Shown: piece by piece, positions 33,291 through 47,609 of the stretch | How positions within the stretch are numbered: position 1 is the stretch's first letter | Layout: each line of letters starts with the position of its first letter | Assembly (NCBI GenBank): GCA_904066235.2 | Contig: CAJFCV020000006.1 | Span: forward strand, 806,001 to 870,000 | Direction of reading: 5' to 3' | DNA length: 64,000 nt | Origin: Bursaphelenchus xylophilus | Taxonomy: Eukaryota > Nematoda > Chromadorea > Rhabditida > Aphelenchoididae | The notes under the pieces: model-generated | The model's input: only the letters and a program-made list of their open reading frames with translations | What the model was told of the DNA's origin: nothing | Database searches by the model: none | Position numbers and translations under genes: made by a program

Positions 33291-35785
33291 GAATGGAAGG
33301 GGGGCCTAAACTCGGTGCGCTCATCCCGGAAAATGAGAGACGAATCCCGTGATTATCAATGTATGGTGGAAAAAAATCTATCTATTTTTATCGAATCACT
33401 CTTTTCTTCGGTTTCGTGGACATGGATATTGCGTAATTGAGATTAGAAAAAGAAAAAATTGAAGAAAAAAATTTTAATCCAAAAATATTTAAAATATTTT
33501 TTGATATCACCCTTGCCTAGTACAATATAACTTCCCCCTGAAAAACCCACTCTATTCCCTCTCAAAATTAAGCCCAAAGTCCATGGATGATTTTGCAAAA
33601 AAAATGAAAAGAGCGGCCCAAACCCACGGCCCTTTTTCCGCGAAAATAATTTCGAAGAAGGCCTCAAATAAGATAGATAGATTAGACGCGATTGGCCGCC
33701 GCCATTTTAATCTAACCCTTCCGTCGGGGCGGCGGGGCCAATCTCCGGCTTGCGGAAAGCCCAAACATCGGCCCAACTCTCAATGCTTCTAGCACGGAGA
33801 ATTGAGAGAGAAGAAATGAAACGAAGGGCCCTAATCCCTTCAATCGTGATTACTTTGGCCCTAAAAATAATAGCGCGAGCGGCCCCCGGAGATGATGTAG
33901 ATATCTCAAACAGTGCATTCACGGGGCTACAAAGCTTGTTTACTGCCCGATTTTTTTTGTACGGCGCCTCAAAAATTGAAAAAATAAGTCAAAAATCGCA
34001 AAAAGTGGCGAAAAATCTCATTTTCAAAAAAATCAAAAAGCCTTTTGGACTTTATTGTGGGATCAACATCATTCTGAAGACAACTAGCGACTTACTAAAC
34101 CGTATCTTTAAAAAAAAATCCACTGAAAAAAAAGCTCAAACCCCCCAAAAAATGATGATTTTTCAATTTTCAAACGCGGTTTTAACTGCAATCTAGGTCC
34201 TCAGTAAAATTCCTATGCTATACATTTCAAAACACACTCTATTCAAAACGTATTTTATTTAGAGCCGTCCTGTAAAATCGAAAAATTCCAAAAATATGGG
34301 CAAAACTTATATTATAGTACCTACTATAACATAGGCCTCTAAACTATTAAAAAAACTGGTCCAAAAATTTTTTAAAACACCATGAAGCCTTCTGAAATAT
34401 CATAGAACTATTATTTATCGCATTCTTCAAACTTTTTTATTGATTTCTTCTCGCGGCCGATTTCGGCCGAACCCGATTTTCACGGCCTAACCCTGAATTT
34501 TGAACTTCCAAAACTTCCCAAAATGATCTCCAAGGCCCATTTAGCCCCTCAAAAAGCCCACTGCCACCCCGAAGGCACGATAAATATTCGGGGGATGACT
34601 GTTTTTGGGAAAGGCATCGGCGGAATCCCCCACCACTTTAAACGAATAAACAGATCAAGTGTGGGGCCTGAAGCGAGCGAAAGCGCTGCCGGGGGCCGCT
34701 TAACATAATCCCTCCCGTCCCGATTTCCGCCGCTGATTTCTGGGATGGGGGACAAAAGTTTTCCGGGATTGGAGCAGGAATTTTGTTTTCGAGGTCTAGA
34801 CGAATTTATTCGGAATTTTCGGTCCACAAATCCTCAAGTGCCGGGATTTTTGGTCGATAAACAATGTCTAGATGAGATTAGAGCCAAAAAGACAAGGCGA
34901 ATGTGGCAATGCGAGTCGGGATATGGAACTAAATCGCGATTTGGACAAATTTTGGGTGTTTATAAACAAACATTTGGATAGAATGCAAAAGTTTTATATT
35001 ATACATAGGGATTTGAGATAGAAAATTTATGGAAAATGTATCTACAAGTTTATAGGATGGACTAATTATACAAAAAAATTTGGTATTTTATCTATTTTCA
35101 CCTTATCTTACGCTCAACTTATGTTAGGCTTAGAAGTATGTATCTCTTTGCCAAAAAAATTGTAAAAAATGGCAATTGTAAAAATTTCAAAAATTGATAA
35201 CTCAAGCTACAGGACAAATATATCCTAGTCTTTAATTTTACGGCCATCCCAACAATTTTTTTTTGAGCTTCCGGCGCAAAATCATCAAAAATTCCCTCAT
35301 ATACCACAATATAAATTGGTCCCAAATTCCCGAGTCCAATCGCATGACCTGATCCCGACCCGACTCCCAGCCCCACCCTAAGCCCAGCAGACGCAATTAA
35401 ACCGCGTTGAAGTTAATCTGATTGTGAAAGAAACTTACGGGGCAGCGAAGGGAGAGAGAACTGTTTACAACTCCCAAGTTCCTGATCGTTCTTTACTTCC
35501 CAAGTGATATCTTTGCCTGAACGGTGAACAGATAAGTTTGAGAAGGCGAACGTTTCGCAAGCTCGCGGAAATCACGGAAATGTTTGCGAAGAAAAGATTA
35601 GAAATTGAAAATGGGATGAATAAGGTAAAAAATTCTTCAATTTCTATATAAGGTAGTAGTGGAAGGAAACTTAGAGCGAAAAAACAGCATCAGGATGCTT
35701 ATTTTACATTTATCTGGTTAGAAAACCTCAAATTTCTATCAAAAATCTGAATTTTTACCCTGAAAAGGTGAAAATTACTAAAAAG

Positions 35786-36236
35786 TTTACTACTGGAAGC
35801 GCGACTCTCAGATTTTCTTAAAATTTGGCACAGATACCCGCCTTATATCACATATCAATTACCAAAAATTTTAGCCCCCGCTTTGCAGCCGCAGCCGAGA
35901 CATTCAACGATCTTTGACGGCGAGGGAGTACGCGAAATGCGGAGAGCGGTCAGAGAAAAATCCTTTTTGGCCGTGGCTTTGCCATTTTCACGGGGAAAAA
36001 TAGATTTTTTGTGGAAAAATTACATTCTACAGTAAAAATAGGTATGAAAATTTTCAAGTCAAAATTTGCGAAAAAAATGTCACATTTTTTTGCAACTTTT
36101 TCGGCTTAAAAATCCCGGTTGTTTCTGCAAAGCGCGAACTAGAAGTTTCGTATATATATACTGGAAAAGATTATTCTAAATTTATGCCAAGTTTCATAAA
36201 AATCTGAGCGTTGCACATGGCGCTCTTCCCTGTAAA
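35786..36236. mobile_element. Family B element, diverged
   Basis: The left side GAAGCGCGACTCTCAGATTT and the right side AAAATCTGAGCGTTGCACAT followed by CTTCCCTG are inverted and diverged. The interior has CGCTTTGCAG, GAGAGCGGTCAGAGA, ATAGATTTTTTGTGGAAA and GGTTGTTTCTGCAAAGCGCG. Confidence 0.75.
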
Positions 36237-39200
36237 ATAAATACAAACAAAACAAGTTCCCTTCAGTAACTTTCCAACATTATCCGTCCAAAAAATCCCC
36301 AAATATTGCGCAAGATTTCCCCGAGAATCATCGCGGACGAGAGCGTCTCGACAAGCCACGCTCCCGCTCCAGCGTGCAAGACCGTTAAACCGCGGAAATT
36401 AATTGCATAAACAATGGACTTATAGCACACAATCACTCCTTTCTTCAGAAGCCTCTGTCAAGGTCGGAGCGGTGTCGAAAAATCCCCCCAAAAAATGGGG
36501 AAAAAATGTCGCGCACCTGGAGCGGAAGACGTCTGGAGATTCTTGGGGCCCGATTCGGATTCGCTCCCGTCTGCCTCGATACCTTTTTTTGCGGGGCGAC
36601 GTGATCGCGGGGATTCGGCTCGGGAATGGAGACAAAAGAAGAGCCCGAAGACGGCTTTTTTTTTACTTTTTTCCACCACCCTGGAGGGTTTTTATGAATA
36701 CAGACGGCTGAGCCGATAAAAGCGAGATCAATGAGAGGGAAAGGAGCGACGCAATAAAAGGTCAAGAAAGAAAGGGAAATTTTGGGGAAATCGTGCAAAA
36801 AAGAATGAAAACAAGGTAAATTGCGAATCCGCATGGCTTCAAAAACTCATAAAAATCCCTGACCAACAATTCGAAACAAGATTCATATCAAATTCTTTAA
36901 AAAAACATCGATTTTTCGCAAAAATTGTAAAAAGTTACCTAGAATAAGGTAAAATTGATGTAAAAATTTAGAAGACACAAGAGAGTTGAACGTATTTTAA
37001 AAAAATGATCGTCTTATCAACTAGTAAACTTGATTTTAGTTGAAAAGTTTTATTTCCGCAAAGTTTCCCGCAATTTGACCAAATGTCACAAAATTATCGA
37101 TGCGAAATGTCAAAGTGTGAAATGTGGGAATTACATAATTTTGTTACGTATTTAATAAAGAAAGTAATAGATGGAAGGGTATTATGTAAAAAGCAACAAG
37201 TCTGAAAGAGTGGAATAGTAATTTTGAGCATCTTCAATATCAATTGGGTAGTATAAGATAATTTAGTCAAAAAAATTGGGAAGTGCCTAAAGTGAATGAG
37301 TGTGAATGGTAAATATAGACCCTAAACCCAATGAATAATATACTCAAGGACTTGTTGCAAAAGAAAATTTGGTTTAACCCAACTTCTTTCACCTCCCAAG
37401 CAAGACTACCACGTCTAGACTAAGACGCACCCAGTCGACCCAGAAGCCCCGACTCCAAATCATCCAGACATCTTCACGGAAAGCTCCTGGCTCCCGCACG
37501 GCTCTCACCTGTTCCAATTTCCGCCATTCGCCTCGGGCGAGATTTGTGGAGGGGAACGGGAAAAGGGGGCGGCGTCAGCGTAAAGCCTGCAGGAAAACGA
37601 AGAGGAACACGTCGTTCAACCAGTTCCATGACAAAGAAATTGGGTCTTGAGCCCCAATTCCCGTCTCAGTTTGACCTCCATTGTCTGGAATTGGATAATA
37701 CGAGAATGTGGATCAAGGTCAAGTGGATGTGTGTTAGCAGAACTGGTTCTGCAAGGCGTTCTGCAGGACCGCGGGCCGGTTTCGACGGGATGATGTAAGT
37801 TGCAGGGTAATTAGTAAAAGTAGGAGAGGAAATTAGACTGCTGTAATCAAGGGTTGGGGTCTTATCGACAAGATTATATTAATGTCGGCCAAAAATGATG
37901 ACTTTACTCAAAAATGAGGTTTTTGTTTTAATCAATAAAAATTCTATTAGTTCAAAATATTGGATATACTTTGAGGGGTTGGTTTTTTAGCTTCTTGGCC
38001 AACAGAATTTCCAAAATTAACGGAAAAATCAAACTCTTTGATCTGATGTCAAGTGTAATATAAAAAAGTTCCAGATTTTGATAAAAATTGATTTCTTGTG
38101 CGCAAAAACTTTCTCACGAAAAACCTCAAAAAAAATTATGCCCTATTTGTTCATCTTACAACATAAAATTGCCCAAAAATCCACTTCAATCCCAAAAAAT
38201 CCCAAAAAATCTCAAAAATCCACGCTCAGAAACAACCAAAACCCCAAAGAAAGCCCGCAATTCCACGACGACAAGCCTCAAGCCCCACGGAATTAAGATA
38301 TCCAGCGATATCTGCAAGCGCTAAATCAAGCGAACCCTTGAAACTTTCGATTTCCTTTGAACCCGCGAGGCGCGCGAAAAAAAGGTGTTTAATTGTAACG
38401 TTCTGCGTAACGAAGGTGAAAATGAAAGCGAAGGTGAGAAGACACGGAGCTGAATTATGAGATGTGCAAGGTGATTTGGAGGGGATAAATGAGGATTCTT
38501 GGGAGAATTGGGGGATTTTTGGGGAGATGAATTAATACAAAAAATCGGGAAAAGTTACTGTTTATGGCTGTAAATAGCGGTTTCAAAGGAAAATAAGTGT
38601 TCTAGATGTATCAAAAAACTAGTAAATCATCAGCTTTGGAAAAAGATTGGGAAAAATTATGATTTTTCACTAAAAAGCCCATTTTTTGAAAATTAAATTG
38701 CCTGAGGCACAATACTCGGATTTCCTTCAAACTTGGCAAAAGTCTTCTATTTTGACTCAAAATTAATGCCACAAAATTTATCTCTAAATGTCTTAGTACC
38801 GTCGAGATATTAAACTATGTTTCAAGTCTAGAGACTATGAGAAATGAGGAGAGACGGTCAGAGAAAAAAGTTTTTTTTGAATGTTTTTGAAGTAGGGACC
38901 ATAAAAAACGCCTAAAACAACTTTCTAAGAGGATTTTTTCTCGACTGCTTACCTAAAATACCAATTTTTTTCTGAAAATTTCGAAAAAATCAAATTTTCA
39001 ATCTTTGTTATCTAAAAATGTAAATTTTTTCTGTAAATTCCTAGCCAAAAATTCGGCATTTTCCTAAAAAAATCTGTTCTTAATTTGCCCCAAATATCTT
39101 TGAATGACGAATTACGATTCTCGAGAAAATGACTTTTTTTTCAAAAGTCATCATGCCTAGTGTAACATAGCGAAATCACCTCTTTTCGAATTCCAATCAA

Positions 39201-40695
39201 AAAACTATTATCCCAAATTTCCCCACAACCCATTACACCCATTCAGCGGGCCATCTCGCCGCTCTGCCCAAAAAAATCACCGGCTGAAAATCGCTAATCA
39301 AGACTTTAAAGCCGCCCGCCCGCTGTTGTTGTAGGCGAGATTTCCTTGGAATTTCCCGGCGGGTTGAGTAATTCGTTTGACCTTGCGCAATCGGAGAAAA
39401 TAAAAACAAAAAAAAATCTCGACGAACCAATAGATTAAAATCGAGAAAAACGAAAGGGCGCGAACGTCGCCCCCATCCAAAAATTGTTTTAATTAGGCTC
39501 AAACAGAGCTTTACAAGTCACAAGGCGAGGCGGGGATCGGCGACCGAGAAGGTTTAGAGTCTTCAGATGATGGTAAATGTAGTGTGCTGGTTTGAGAAGG
39601 GAATTCAAGCGAGATTACAGCGATTTGAAAGGGCAAAAGACGAAAATGGAGGGAAATGAGACAGAAAGTAAAAGTTATAAAAAAAGTGCGTAGATTTTGA
39701 CGGAACTTTGTACAAATGGAAACTAATGTCTTACAAGGCCTGTGTAAGACTTTCAGCAAACGTTTTGCAAAAATTACCGAGATTTTAAAGTCGAAAAATA
39801 CAAAAATTTCGTTTTTGACCACATTTTTGAAATTTTCGCAATAAAAAATTTTCAATTTATTTTTCGACCGAAAAATCAGTGTTAATGAAAATTTTTACTC
39901 ATTTTTTACCAGCTCAAAATAAATTCCAGGAATAAAAAGTGTAGCATTGCCTTAGAAAATAGTTAAACTTTTGCCAAGTTTCATCAAAATCTGTTTTCTC
40001 ACATTTTTTCGACGTCAAAAAATCATGAAAAATCTCAAAAACAACGCAAAGTTTAATGATGACTAATCTCGAAAAAGTACCCCTACTAGTCTTAGAAAGG
40101 TTGTAAACCTACGAAATCTTCCATTTTTGGCAAATTCCAACCAAAAAATCGGCCCCTAACTCATCAAAAATCATCAAAAATCAATCTTTGAAAGCTCAAT
40201 GTCAGCGATTTTTTTTTTGATGTTTCCATCGAGCAAATGTCAAATTGATCATCCCAAAGTTTCATAACCTCCCCTCGGGCAGCCGTTGGTTGATCAAAAA
40301 TCTGCAGACAAAAAGGGAAGGGCGGAAAAAAAAGATGACTTTCACTTTCTCCTCGAGGAAGATTAGAGACGCTGAAGAAAGGGAAATGAATCCCATTACA
40401 TCATTTCAGGGTCTTCAAGCTGCGACTTGTTCACGTCCGCTCACGTTGAAGAGAGAGAGAGGGCTCAGGGAAAGGAGGATGCGGGGGGAAACGGACCGAC
40501 TTCTGGAGTCGGGGGACGAAAACAAAGACAGTAGTGGGGGCTGAGATGATGACTTTTGGGGGGATATGAAGAAATAACAGGGAAGAGGGGGGAAGAAGTG
40601 ATCGTAGACTTGAACTACAGAACAAATAGAGAGTGTAGAGCAGAGAAACTTGAAGATGATCAAGAAAAAAATGTTTCAAAAAAAATAAATTTCTG
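36237..40695. other. Gene-free stretch
   Basis: GC-richer islands occur at about 36.3-36.7, 37.4-37.8, 38.2-38.5, 39.2-39.5 and 40.4-40.6 kb. Degenerate family B-like sequence lies near 38.7-39.0 and 39.7-40.0 kb. CTAGTGTAATATAA variants sit at 38041-38063 and 39149-39169. No exon-like segment was recognised. Confidence 0.5.
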
Positions 40696-40834
40696 GTCAG
40701 CCTGTCAGGAAAATAATGTCGCAACAAAAAAATCGCGGCCAGAAAACGAAATGTCTCGCGGCAAAATCAAATTGGGTTTCACTTCATCAACGCAATCAAT
40801 GACATTGTGCTCATTATTTTCCCGACGGACTGAT
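40696..40834. mobile_element. Family A MITE, copy at 40.7 kb
   Basis: TCAGCCTGTCAGGAAAATAA at the left is matched by inverted CATTATTTTCCCGACGGACT at the right, followed by GATA. The interior holds TCGCGGCAAAATCAAATTGG. Confidence 0.85.
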
Positions 40835-41224
40835 ACTTAGCGGTCCATGCGACCTTCCAACCCCAAAGGTCCAATGTAGATAGTGTTCAAAATTTGAAGC
40901 TCATATTTTCTCTTCATTCTGTTCAGACATCAGTCCTAGGGCATTTGTTAATTTCTGAAAATTTTAGCTCGCCTTTTTCAGGGAGAGTCGAGATATTTAA
41001 CGATCTTTGGCGACGAGATAGTTCATGAAATGTGAAGAGCCGTCAGAGACAGGTACTCTTTTAGAAACGCTTATTTCTTTGCAGCAATCAGACTGAAATA
41101 TCTGTGAACAGACTCGTAAAAAAGCTGTCGGATTCGACTAACTTCCGGCCCAAAACTCTCGGTTGTTTCCGCAAAGCGCGAACTTTAGAAGATGGGGTTC
41201 AGATTGATAGGTAATGGAATCTTA

Positions 41225-41672
41225 CAGGGGAAGTACTCCAAGTGCGACGCTCAGATTTGCATGAAACTTGGCATAAATTTAGAACAATTTTTTCTAAGAT
41301 ATATGCGAGAATCTTAGCTCGCGCTTTGCAGAAACAACCGAGATTTTTAGATCGAAAGTCGGCCAAAATTTAGGACTTTTTGCCGAATTTCGGCACGAAA
41401 AGTTTTATGCCTATTCCTACCGCAAAGGATAATGTTTGTACAAAAAATCAAGTTTTTCGAAACTGTCAAAGTTATGGCAAAAAGCGCTTTTCTCTCTGAC
41501 CGCTCTCCACGTTTAGCGTGCTCTCTCGGCGGCAAAAATCGTTCGATATCTCGGCGGCGCCAGCAAAGCGCGAGCTAAAACTTTCAGGAATTGATATTTG
41601 GTCCATACCCGACGTGTGTGCAAAATTTAAAGAAAATCTGAGCGTCGCACTTTGAGTACTCCCCTTGTTAGG
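41225..41672. mobile_element. Family B element, full-length
   Basis: TTA, then CAGGGGAAGTACTCCAAGTG; the right end is CGCACTTTGAGTACTCCCCT, then TG and TTA. It is one of the best preserved copies. A degenerate relative occupies 40880-41200 just to the left. Confidence 0.87.
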
Positions 41673-44600
41673 AGAATTTAGAATAAGAAGGTTCAAATGA
41701 TTTATTGATGAAATTCTTGGGGTCCTATTAACAGTTTGCGCAGGGTATTTAGCATTTGCTTTTCGAAAAAAAGCAAATTTTTTTGTCAATGCGTCAGGTT
41801 TAAAAGTTCAAAAAAAAATCTTTTTTTTTTGATGCTTATCTCTTTTGCCGGTCTCAAAAATTGCATTTCCAAGCCTACTGTCGCAACACAGAAGCTGCAT
41901 TTTACTCCATTCATCTTCAAGTCTCTGCAATGCCACTTGTTGACCTTCAAAGAAATGTTTCAAACAACAAAAAAGACTTGCTCTTCCGCAAAAAAAACAA
42001 GCAAAAAATGAATAAGAAATCGGGTTATTAGAACAATGTCTGTCCTACTGTACGCATTTCAAAAAAAAAAGAAGAAATGGGCGGAGCCTGTTGCGCAATC
42101 GAACTGGAACCGGCGTCATCTTCGTCTCCTTCTTCAAGGGTATCGGGAATCAGATGCAAAAAAAAAAGAAGAAGAGAATCGGCCCTCCAAAAGCTCGCCC
42201 CGTAAATTAATCGGGAAGACGACGAGAAGAAGGGGACGGAAAGTGAAATTACTGTCGATGGAGCAGTAAAATTTGCTGCGCCCGAGATTAAAGTGGCCTT
42301 TTCAACTTGGATTTTGAAATTTTTTGGGGGAAAATCACAAAGGTACCCTTGATTTGGAAGTCAAAAATTGTGAAATTTTAAGAATTTTTTGATTTTTTCA
42401 CGGAAATTTTTTGATTTTATGGATTTTTTAAAAAATTTTTTTAAATTCCAAAAAATACGTCATGAAGTTAAAAAATCGCATTTTAAAAAATAAAAAATGT
42501 TGAAAAATATTTTTCACAAAGTCAGTGTACCCAGTAGAGCCCATCTATCTTATCCACGAACAGTCAACTAGCAAAATTTAATATGCCATGATGACGGATT
42601 TTTTGGAAAATTCTTTAAAAGTCAAAAATAAGGTGACTGATGTAAAAACAACTCATCTGAGAGCTAAGGAGACTGTTTTCCGTACGAGAAAGGCACTAAA
42701 AAAGACCTTAGATTACCCATTCCGTCATCAGATGTCTACTACAATATAGAAAGTCGATGATTTCGCACAGATTTCGCAACGAAATGAATCAACAAGACTT
42801 TCCGTCAAGAAGAAACCCCCCGCTTCTTCCGGATGACTTTAAACTCATCTTAAGATAAGAACTGGCTCTGTCCTTAAAAGTTAAAGTCAAACAGAAAAAA
42901 GACGGGAGATGGGCGAGTTTAAAATGCGATTTACCGCGACAGAATCAAGGTTCGGAAATCGGAGAACTCTTCCGGAGGGAAGTGAATAAATATATATGTA
43001 ATAAAGCGTCGCAATTGGAATTCTAAATTTACATCCGCAGGCAAAATTGGGATTAAATTGACCGAGGGCCAAAAAAGCGAGGCCTTGATGGATTTTGTGG
43101 AATATCCGGTTAATCCCAGTAAATCTTGAGGAGCAAAATGTATGCAGTGTAACCTAATTGCATAGGGAGTAATCTTGAGTATAAAAGAATACGATTTTAT
43201 CGCCGGATTTTAAAGAAATTTAAGAAAATCTAGGAAAAGTCATCAAAAATTGGGGGATTTTGAGATCTTCTGAGAAAATCTCAATTTTAAAATAAAATTT
43301 GTGAGACATTTTGCTCATATTTTGCACCACCATATCGTTAGCTACATTTTGATCCCAAAAATCGCCCAATAAAAGCACCTTTTCCTACAGTATTCGGCCC
43401 ATCTTCTGCTTGAGATCGGATCTCAAGTAGGTCCCTATGAATTTCGGACCGCTGCAAATCACCCATCTCGCCGCACATCCCCCAACCCACACCATAAGCT
43501 GTTCCCGCGCTCGCGGAGATCTCGATTTGACGCGAAATGCGGCCCGAGAAAAGGGAAAGTGAGCCCGGCGATTTGTTTGCACGGTGCGATGATCGCGCGG
43601 CGGAAATGGCTCTGCGGGGATTGAAGCCAATCCCCGCATCTCAAATAGAACGTGTGAAGATTGTTTGCCCGGCATTGAGATCGACGCGAATAAAACTACA
43701 ATAAAATTGGCGAGGGGAGAGTGTTTTCTCGAGGATTTATTTGGATTTGAAAGGAAAGGTTGAAGAAATTGAGGATTTTTGGGGAAAAATTGAAATTTCT
43801 CAAAAGCTGGCTGTTAGATTTTGTTGAAAATTGCCACAGAATAAGACTAGGGATTCTCAAATTATACTCCAGATTTTCAGCTCTCGCTTTGCAGAAGCAA
43901 TTGAGATTTCGAAGTCAAAAAATTCAGAAAATTTTCGATTTTTTTCGTCTTTCTTCAAAATGAATTCAGAAATGACATTAAAAATGAGTGAAAAGTCCCT
44001 TATAGTATACTTATAACCCTAGATTTGCAATAAAACTGCGTTTCTCGACTTTAAATTTAACAAAATTTCAATTTTTGATATCAAAATCCAAAAAAAAAAT
44101 CAAAACGCTTTCTAAATAAAACTGTTTCTGCAATGCGCGAATAAAAAAGCTCAATGGGATGTAGAAAATAACAATCTCAAATTGCTTCAAGATCCATCTA
44201 AATCAACCGTTTTGAGCAGTCGAAATTTTCATTAGCTCAAGCCAAACTCTTCGCAAACATTTTGAAAAACCGAGCGACGAGGAATGTAATCGGCTTCTTA
44301 TCGGCTGGCGCCAATCACCTGGACCACTCGTTAATTCGCGTTTTCATGTTTTTTCGAAAGGAAATGGAAAGCCGGCGCGCTATTTGTTTGAACGGATTCA
44401 AGGTTAGGGCTGATATTGCGCAAGAGATATGAGCTTGTTGAAGGCACCGTTGACTAAGAAAAATCTGCCTGTATATAGGGCTTGGTGTAGCGATAATTTA
44501 TAGGGAAATTGATGGAGATACAAAGGATCAACCTTGACGAAATTTTCTCTGATAGTCTCTCATCCTTATCCTGCAAAAATTGCAGAATACTTCAGTGGAC

Positions 44601-47600
44601 TTCGTAAACCGCAACTTAAAATTTTCAGGCTTTAAAATGTGACACAAATGTAGTATACAGGCAAAATTTGAGGTCAATAAGACAAACAGGCTTCGAGAAA
44701 TGACATAATTTTTAAAATGAACCGCTGAAAAAATGACTTTTTTGATGACTAAAATTTTTTTTTTATTTTGAAGCTCCCTACATAAACATTTGAAAAAAAC
44801 TCCTGTCTGGTGAGATTTTAGACCCATGCCGGCGGTTGTCTCGCTATTTTCCGTTGATTTATACCAAAGAAAACGCGACAAACCTCTTCAAAAATTTGCA
44901 AAAATTTCTTTCCACAGAGAATCAAGAAACATGAATAATTACTATATACAGTACAGACCGCATCGTAACGTAATCTCGACACAATAACAATAAAACGCTG
45001 AAGGAGACGGAGCAGAAGAAGACGGAGAAGAAGAAGACTTCTGGTCCAGAAGAGATGATTGAAAAGAGAGCCCCGGGCGGGTGGGAATTGGATTGGCTCG
45101 AGAGTCTCGACAAAAACAAGAAAAACTGGGGGTCGGAGGGCAGGAACCGGATCCGAGCGAGAAATCAAAGGTATCTCCCCGGCGATAATTAATGTTTTTT
45201 GGAGCATAAGAAAAGTCATAAACTTGTCAAAATTGGCTTTCGCGAAACCCGAGGGGTATGACATTACAGTAGGTGGGGAAGGTGGGCTGTTGAACTTTAA
45301 TCGACCGCTTCTTGATATAACGCTATGCTGTAATACATAACGTTGCTATATTTGTTAATTTCCAGCAAATCGAAGATCAAAAAAAAATAAAAAAAGATTG
45401 AATTTTATCGATTTCTTGGCATTCCGTTTTTGGGCGGAAATTTGAATTTTGAAAGCGAAAAGGGGCAAATGATATAAAATACGCTGAATTGGCCAAAAAA
45501 AACAGTCTCAAAAATAATTTTTGATTGGCAAAAAAGCAGTTACAATAAAAAAAAGTTATTTATTTTTTGGCATTCCGTGTCATGGCGGGATATTTGAAAT
45601 TTTTGATTCAAAAGGCCAAAGAAAAGTGAAAATTCAAAGCACCATGGAATTTTCTAGATATCTCACGTAATTTTGTAATGCTTTGCGACTATTGTTATAC
45701 TACAATTTCGGCTTACACAGTGACTTTTGATATCTTTTGTTCTCCTTGGCCTTATGCATAAATAAAGTCTGATTCCGTCGCTATATGTAATTCAAAATTT
45801 TTGCCCAGTGTGCCCCGGCTTTTCCAATGTCCAAATTTTTATTTGGCCATCAACTTTCCACAGGAGCGAATACCACGAAACTTTTTTCAAAAATTTTTTA
45901 ACAGTCATCCCAACCTAAAGTAGGGTCCGATTTGCCTCCCAACCCGACCCCAAGTTTTCTCGCCCAGGTATCCGCGGGGTTTCCTAATCTCCGAACAGTC
46001 ACCATCCATCAATCTCTGCCCTTGCACGCCGTGCGACGGTACCGTATCGGCTCGCCGGAGATCAAGCGGCCGGGCGTCCCGAAGAAGTGGGGGTCCGAGG
46101 CCTGATAGATCTCATCGTGTCTCCTCTCTGCTTCCTTTTTCGCCTTCTCCACGTCTTGAAGAATTGTATAAAGAAGAGGCGTCTTCAGCCATCCCCCCCC
46201 CCTCTTTCGGAAGTTTTACAATAATCTCGGGTACCGATCAAAAGATTCCGCGTGATCCCCAGCCCCAAAATGGAAGCGAAACAAACAAGTGTGGGGTGGA
46301 AGAGGGGGGCACAAACGTCAAGAGATTGTAAAGATCTTCAAGATTTTACATTGAAAGCGAAAAGGAGAAAGTAAGGCGGGGTGCGGTTGTAAAGTAGTCG
46401 ATTAGTCGGGGGGATAATTGGTGATTTTTTGGGCGAAAAACGGAAGGAAATTGAAAAAGCTTGAAATTAACGGTAAAATTGATAAAATTAAATGCGAAAA
46501 AAGACCTTGAAAATGTTTTAAGGGGATTTAAAAAGGGCTTAAAACACTTCTGAATATTTCAGATACGGTTAGAGAATCAAATAAATTTTTTGACGAAATG
46601 TCACAAAAATTATTGGAAAAAGAATTCTTTTGGCATTCCGTCAAAAAATTGTTGGAATTCCACACAATGAAGTTTTACGACGTAAACTTCAATTTTAAAC
46701 GTAACAAATCGAAGAAAAAACCTAAAAAAATCTAAAAAAAAGAGGCCCTCAGAAGTCGGCGCTCTGTTTTTTACTCTCCAGAACTCTCGACATCCCATCA
46801 AAAGGTCCGAACACAAAAGGTAACCCGCTAAATCTGTCCCTTTCTTTCGGGCTGAAGACGGGTTTCCAAGTGAAGGGACTTCGAGAAGGGTTACCTGAGG
46901 GGGGAACTCATGGGCGAAATGGCTTTGCAATTCTTTCGAAACGCGAGATTTTGATTGAATTTGGAAGAAAAGCGAGATGTCGCTGTAGGGAGCGGTTTTA
47001 GGAGACTTTTTTTGGAAAAAAATTTTCAAATTTTATGAAAATCGCATAAAAAATTTATTTTTTAAAATTTTTTAATTTGAAAAAACATATTTTTTTATTA
47101 AAAAAAGAGTTTTGAACATCCAAAAACCCTCCCCAAATCTTCCATATTACTATTGGCCCAAATCACAGCCATTATCACGGAGAAAAAAAGTTTTGAAGAA
47201 CACAGACTTCTGCCACTCACAAGATCCCCTTTTGTGTTCGGAATGAGGGCTTTATTGTTTGTGATGTCTCATAGATTTTCTCGGTGACTAATGCCCACAA
47301 ATTCCACATATTTTCGGCTCGCTTTTTGATGGATAATATCGTATTTTATATGACGTAAACTGGCTATATAAAAACAATAATCTTTTTGGAAAAATTGTAA
47401 AATAAAAAAAAATTAAAATACGTTGTTCGTAATTTCATCCGAATTGCGCAATCAACAAAAAAAATCTCCCATTTTTGATCCCAAGAAATCGAGAAGAAGA
47501 ACGGGTTTTATTACAGCTGAGATCGACTCTTTGCCTTTACTTTTTCCCCGTTTACTGACCCGGTAAGTAGTCAACAACATGGAATATCAAAAAAATCAAA

Positions 47601-47609
47601 AATCAAACT
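41673..47609. other. Gene-free stretch
   Basis: Islands occur near 42.05-42.3, 43.4-43.7, 44.25-44.45, 45.05-45.3, 45.9-46.3 and 46.75-46.95 kb. There is a purine-rich GAAGAAGAC-type run near 45000-45040. A degenerate family B-like segment lies at 43.83-44.13 kb, and a CATCAGATGTCTACTACAAT word at 42727. No gene recognised. Confidence 0.5.

Larger units (their letters stand above)
29891..35785. other. Gene-free stretch with regulatory-looking islands
   Basis: GC-richer islands occur near 29.95-30.1, 31.0-31.3, 31.9-32.5, 33.15-33.35, 33.6-33.9, 34.45-34.95 and 35.3-35.6 kb. Open frames there lack splice structure or recognisable motifs. CTAGTGTAATATAA-type words appear near 31592, 31742, 32531, 32749, 33059, 33515 and 34310. 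A diverged tandem triplication is at 30596-31020. Confidence 0.5.

Noticed and set aside
33750..34196. 148-codon open frame on the plus strand
   Set aside because: It crosses from a GC island into Lys/Ile-rich AT sequence with no domain. Composition changes abruptly, as expected for non-coding DNA.
43385..43675. 96-codon open frame on the minus strand in an island
   Set aside because: No motif, and competing frames overlap.
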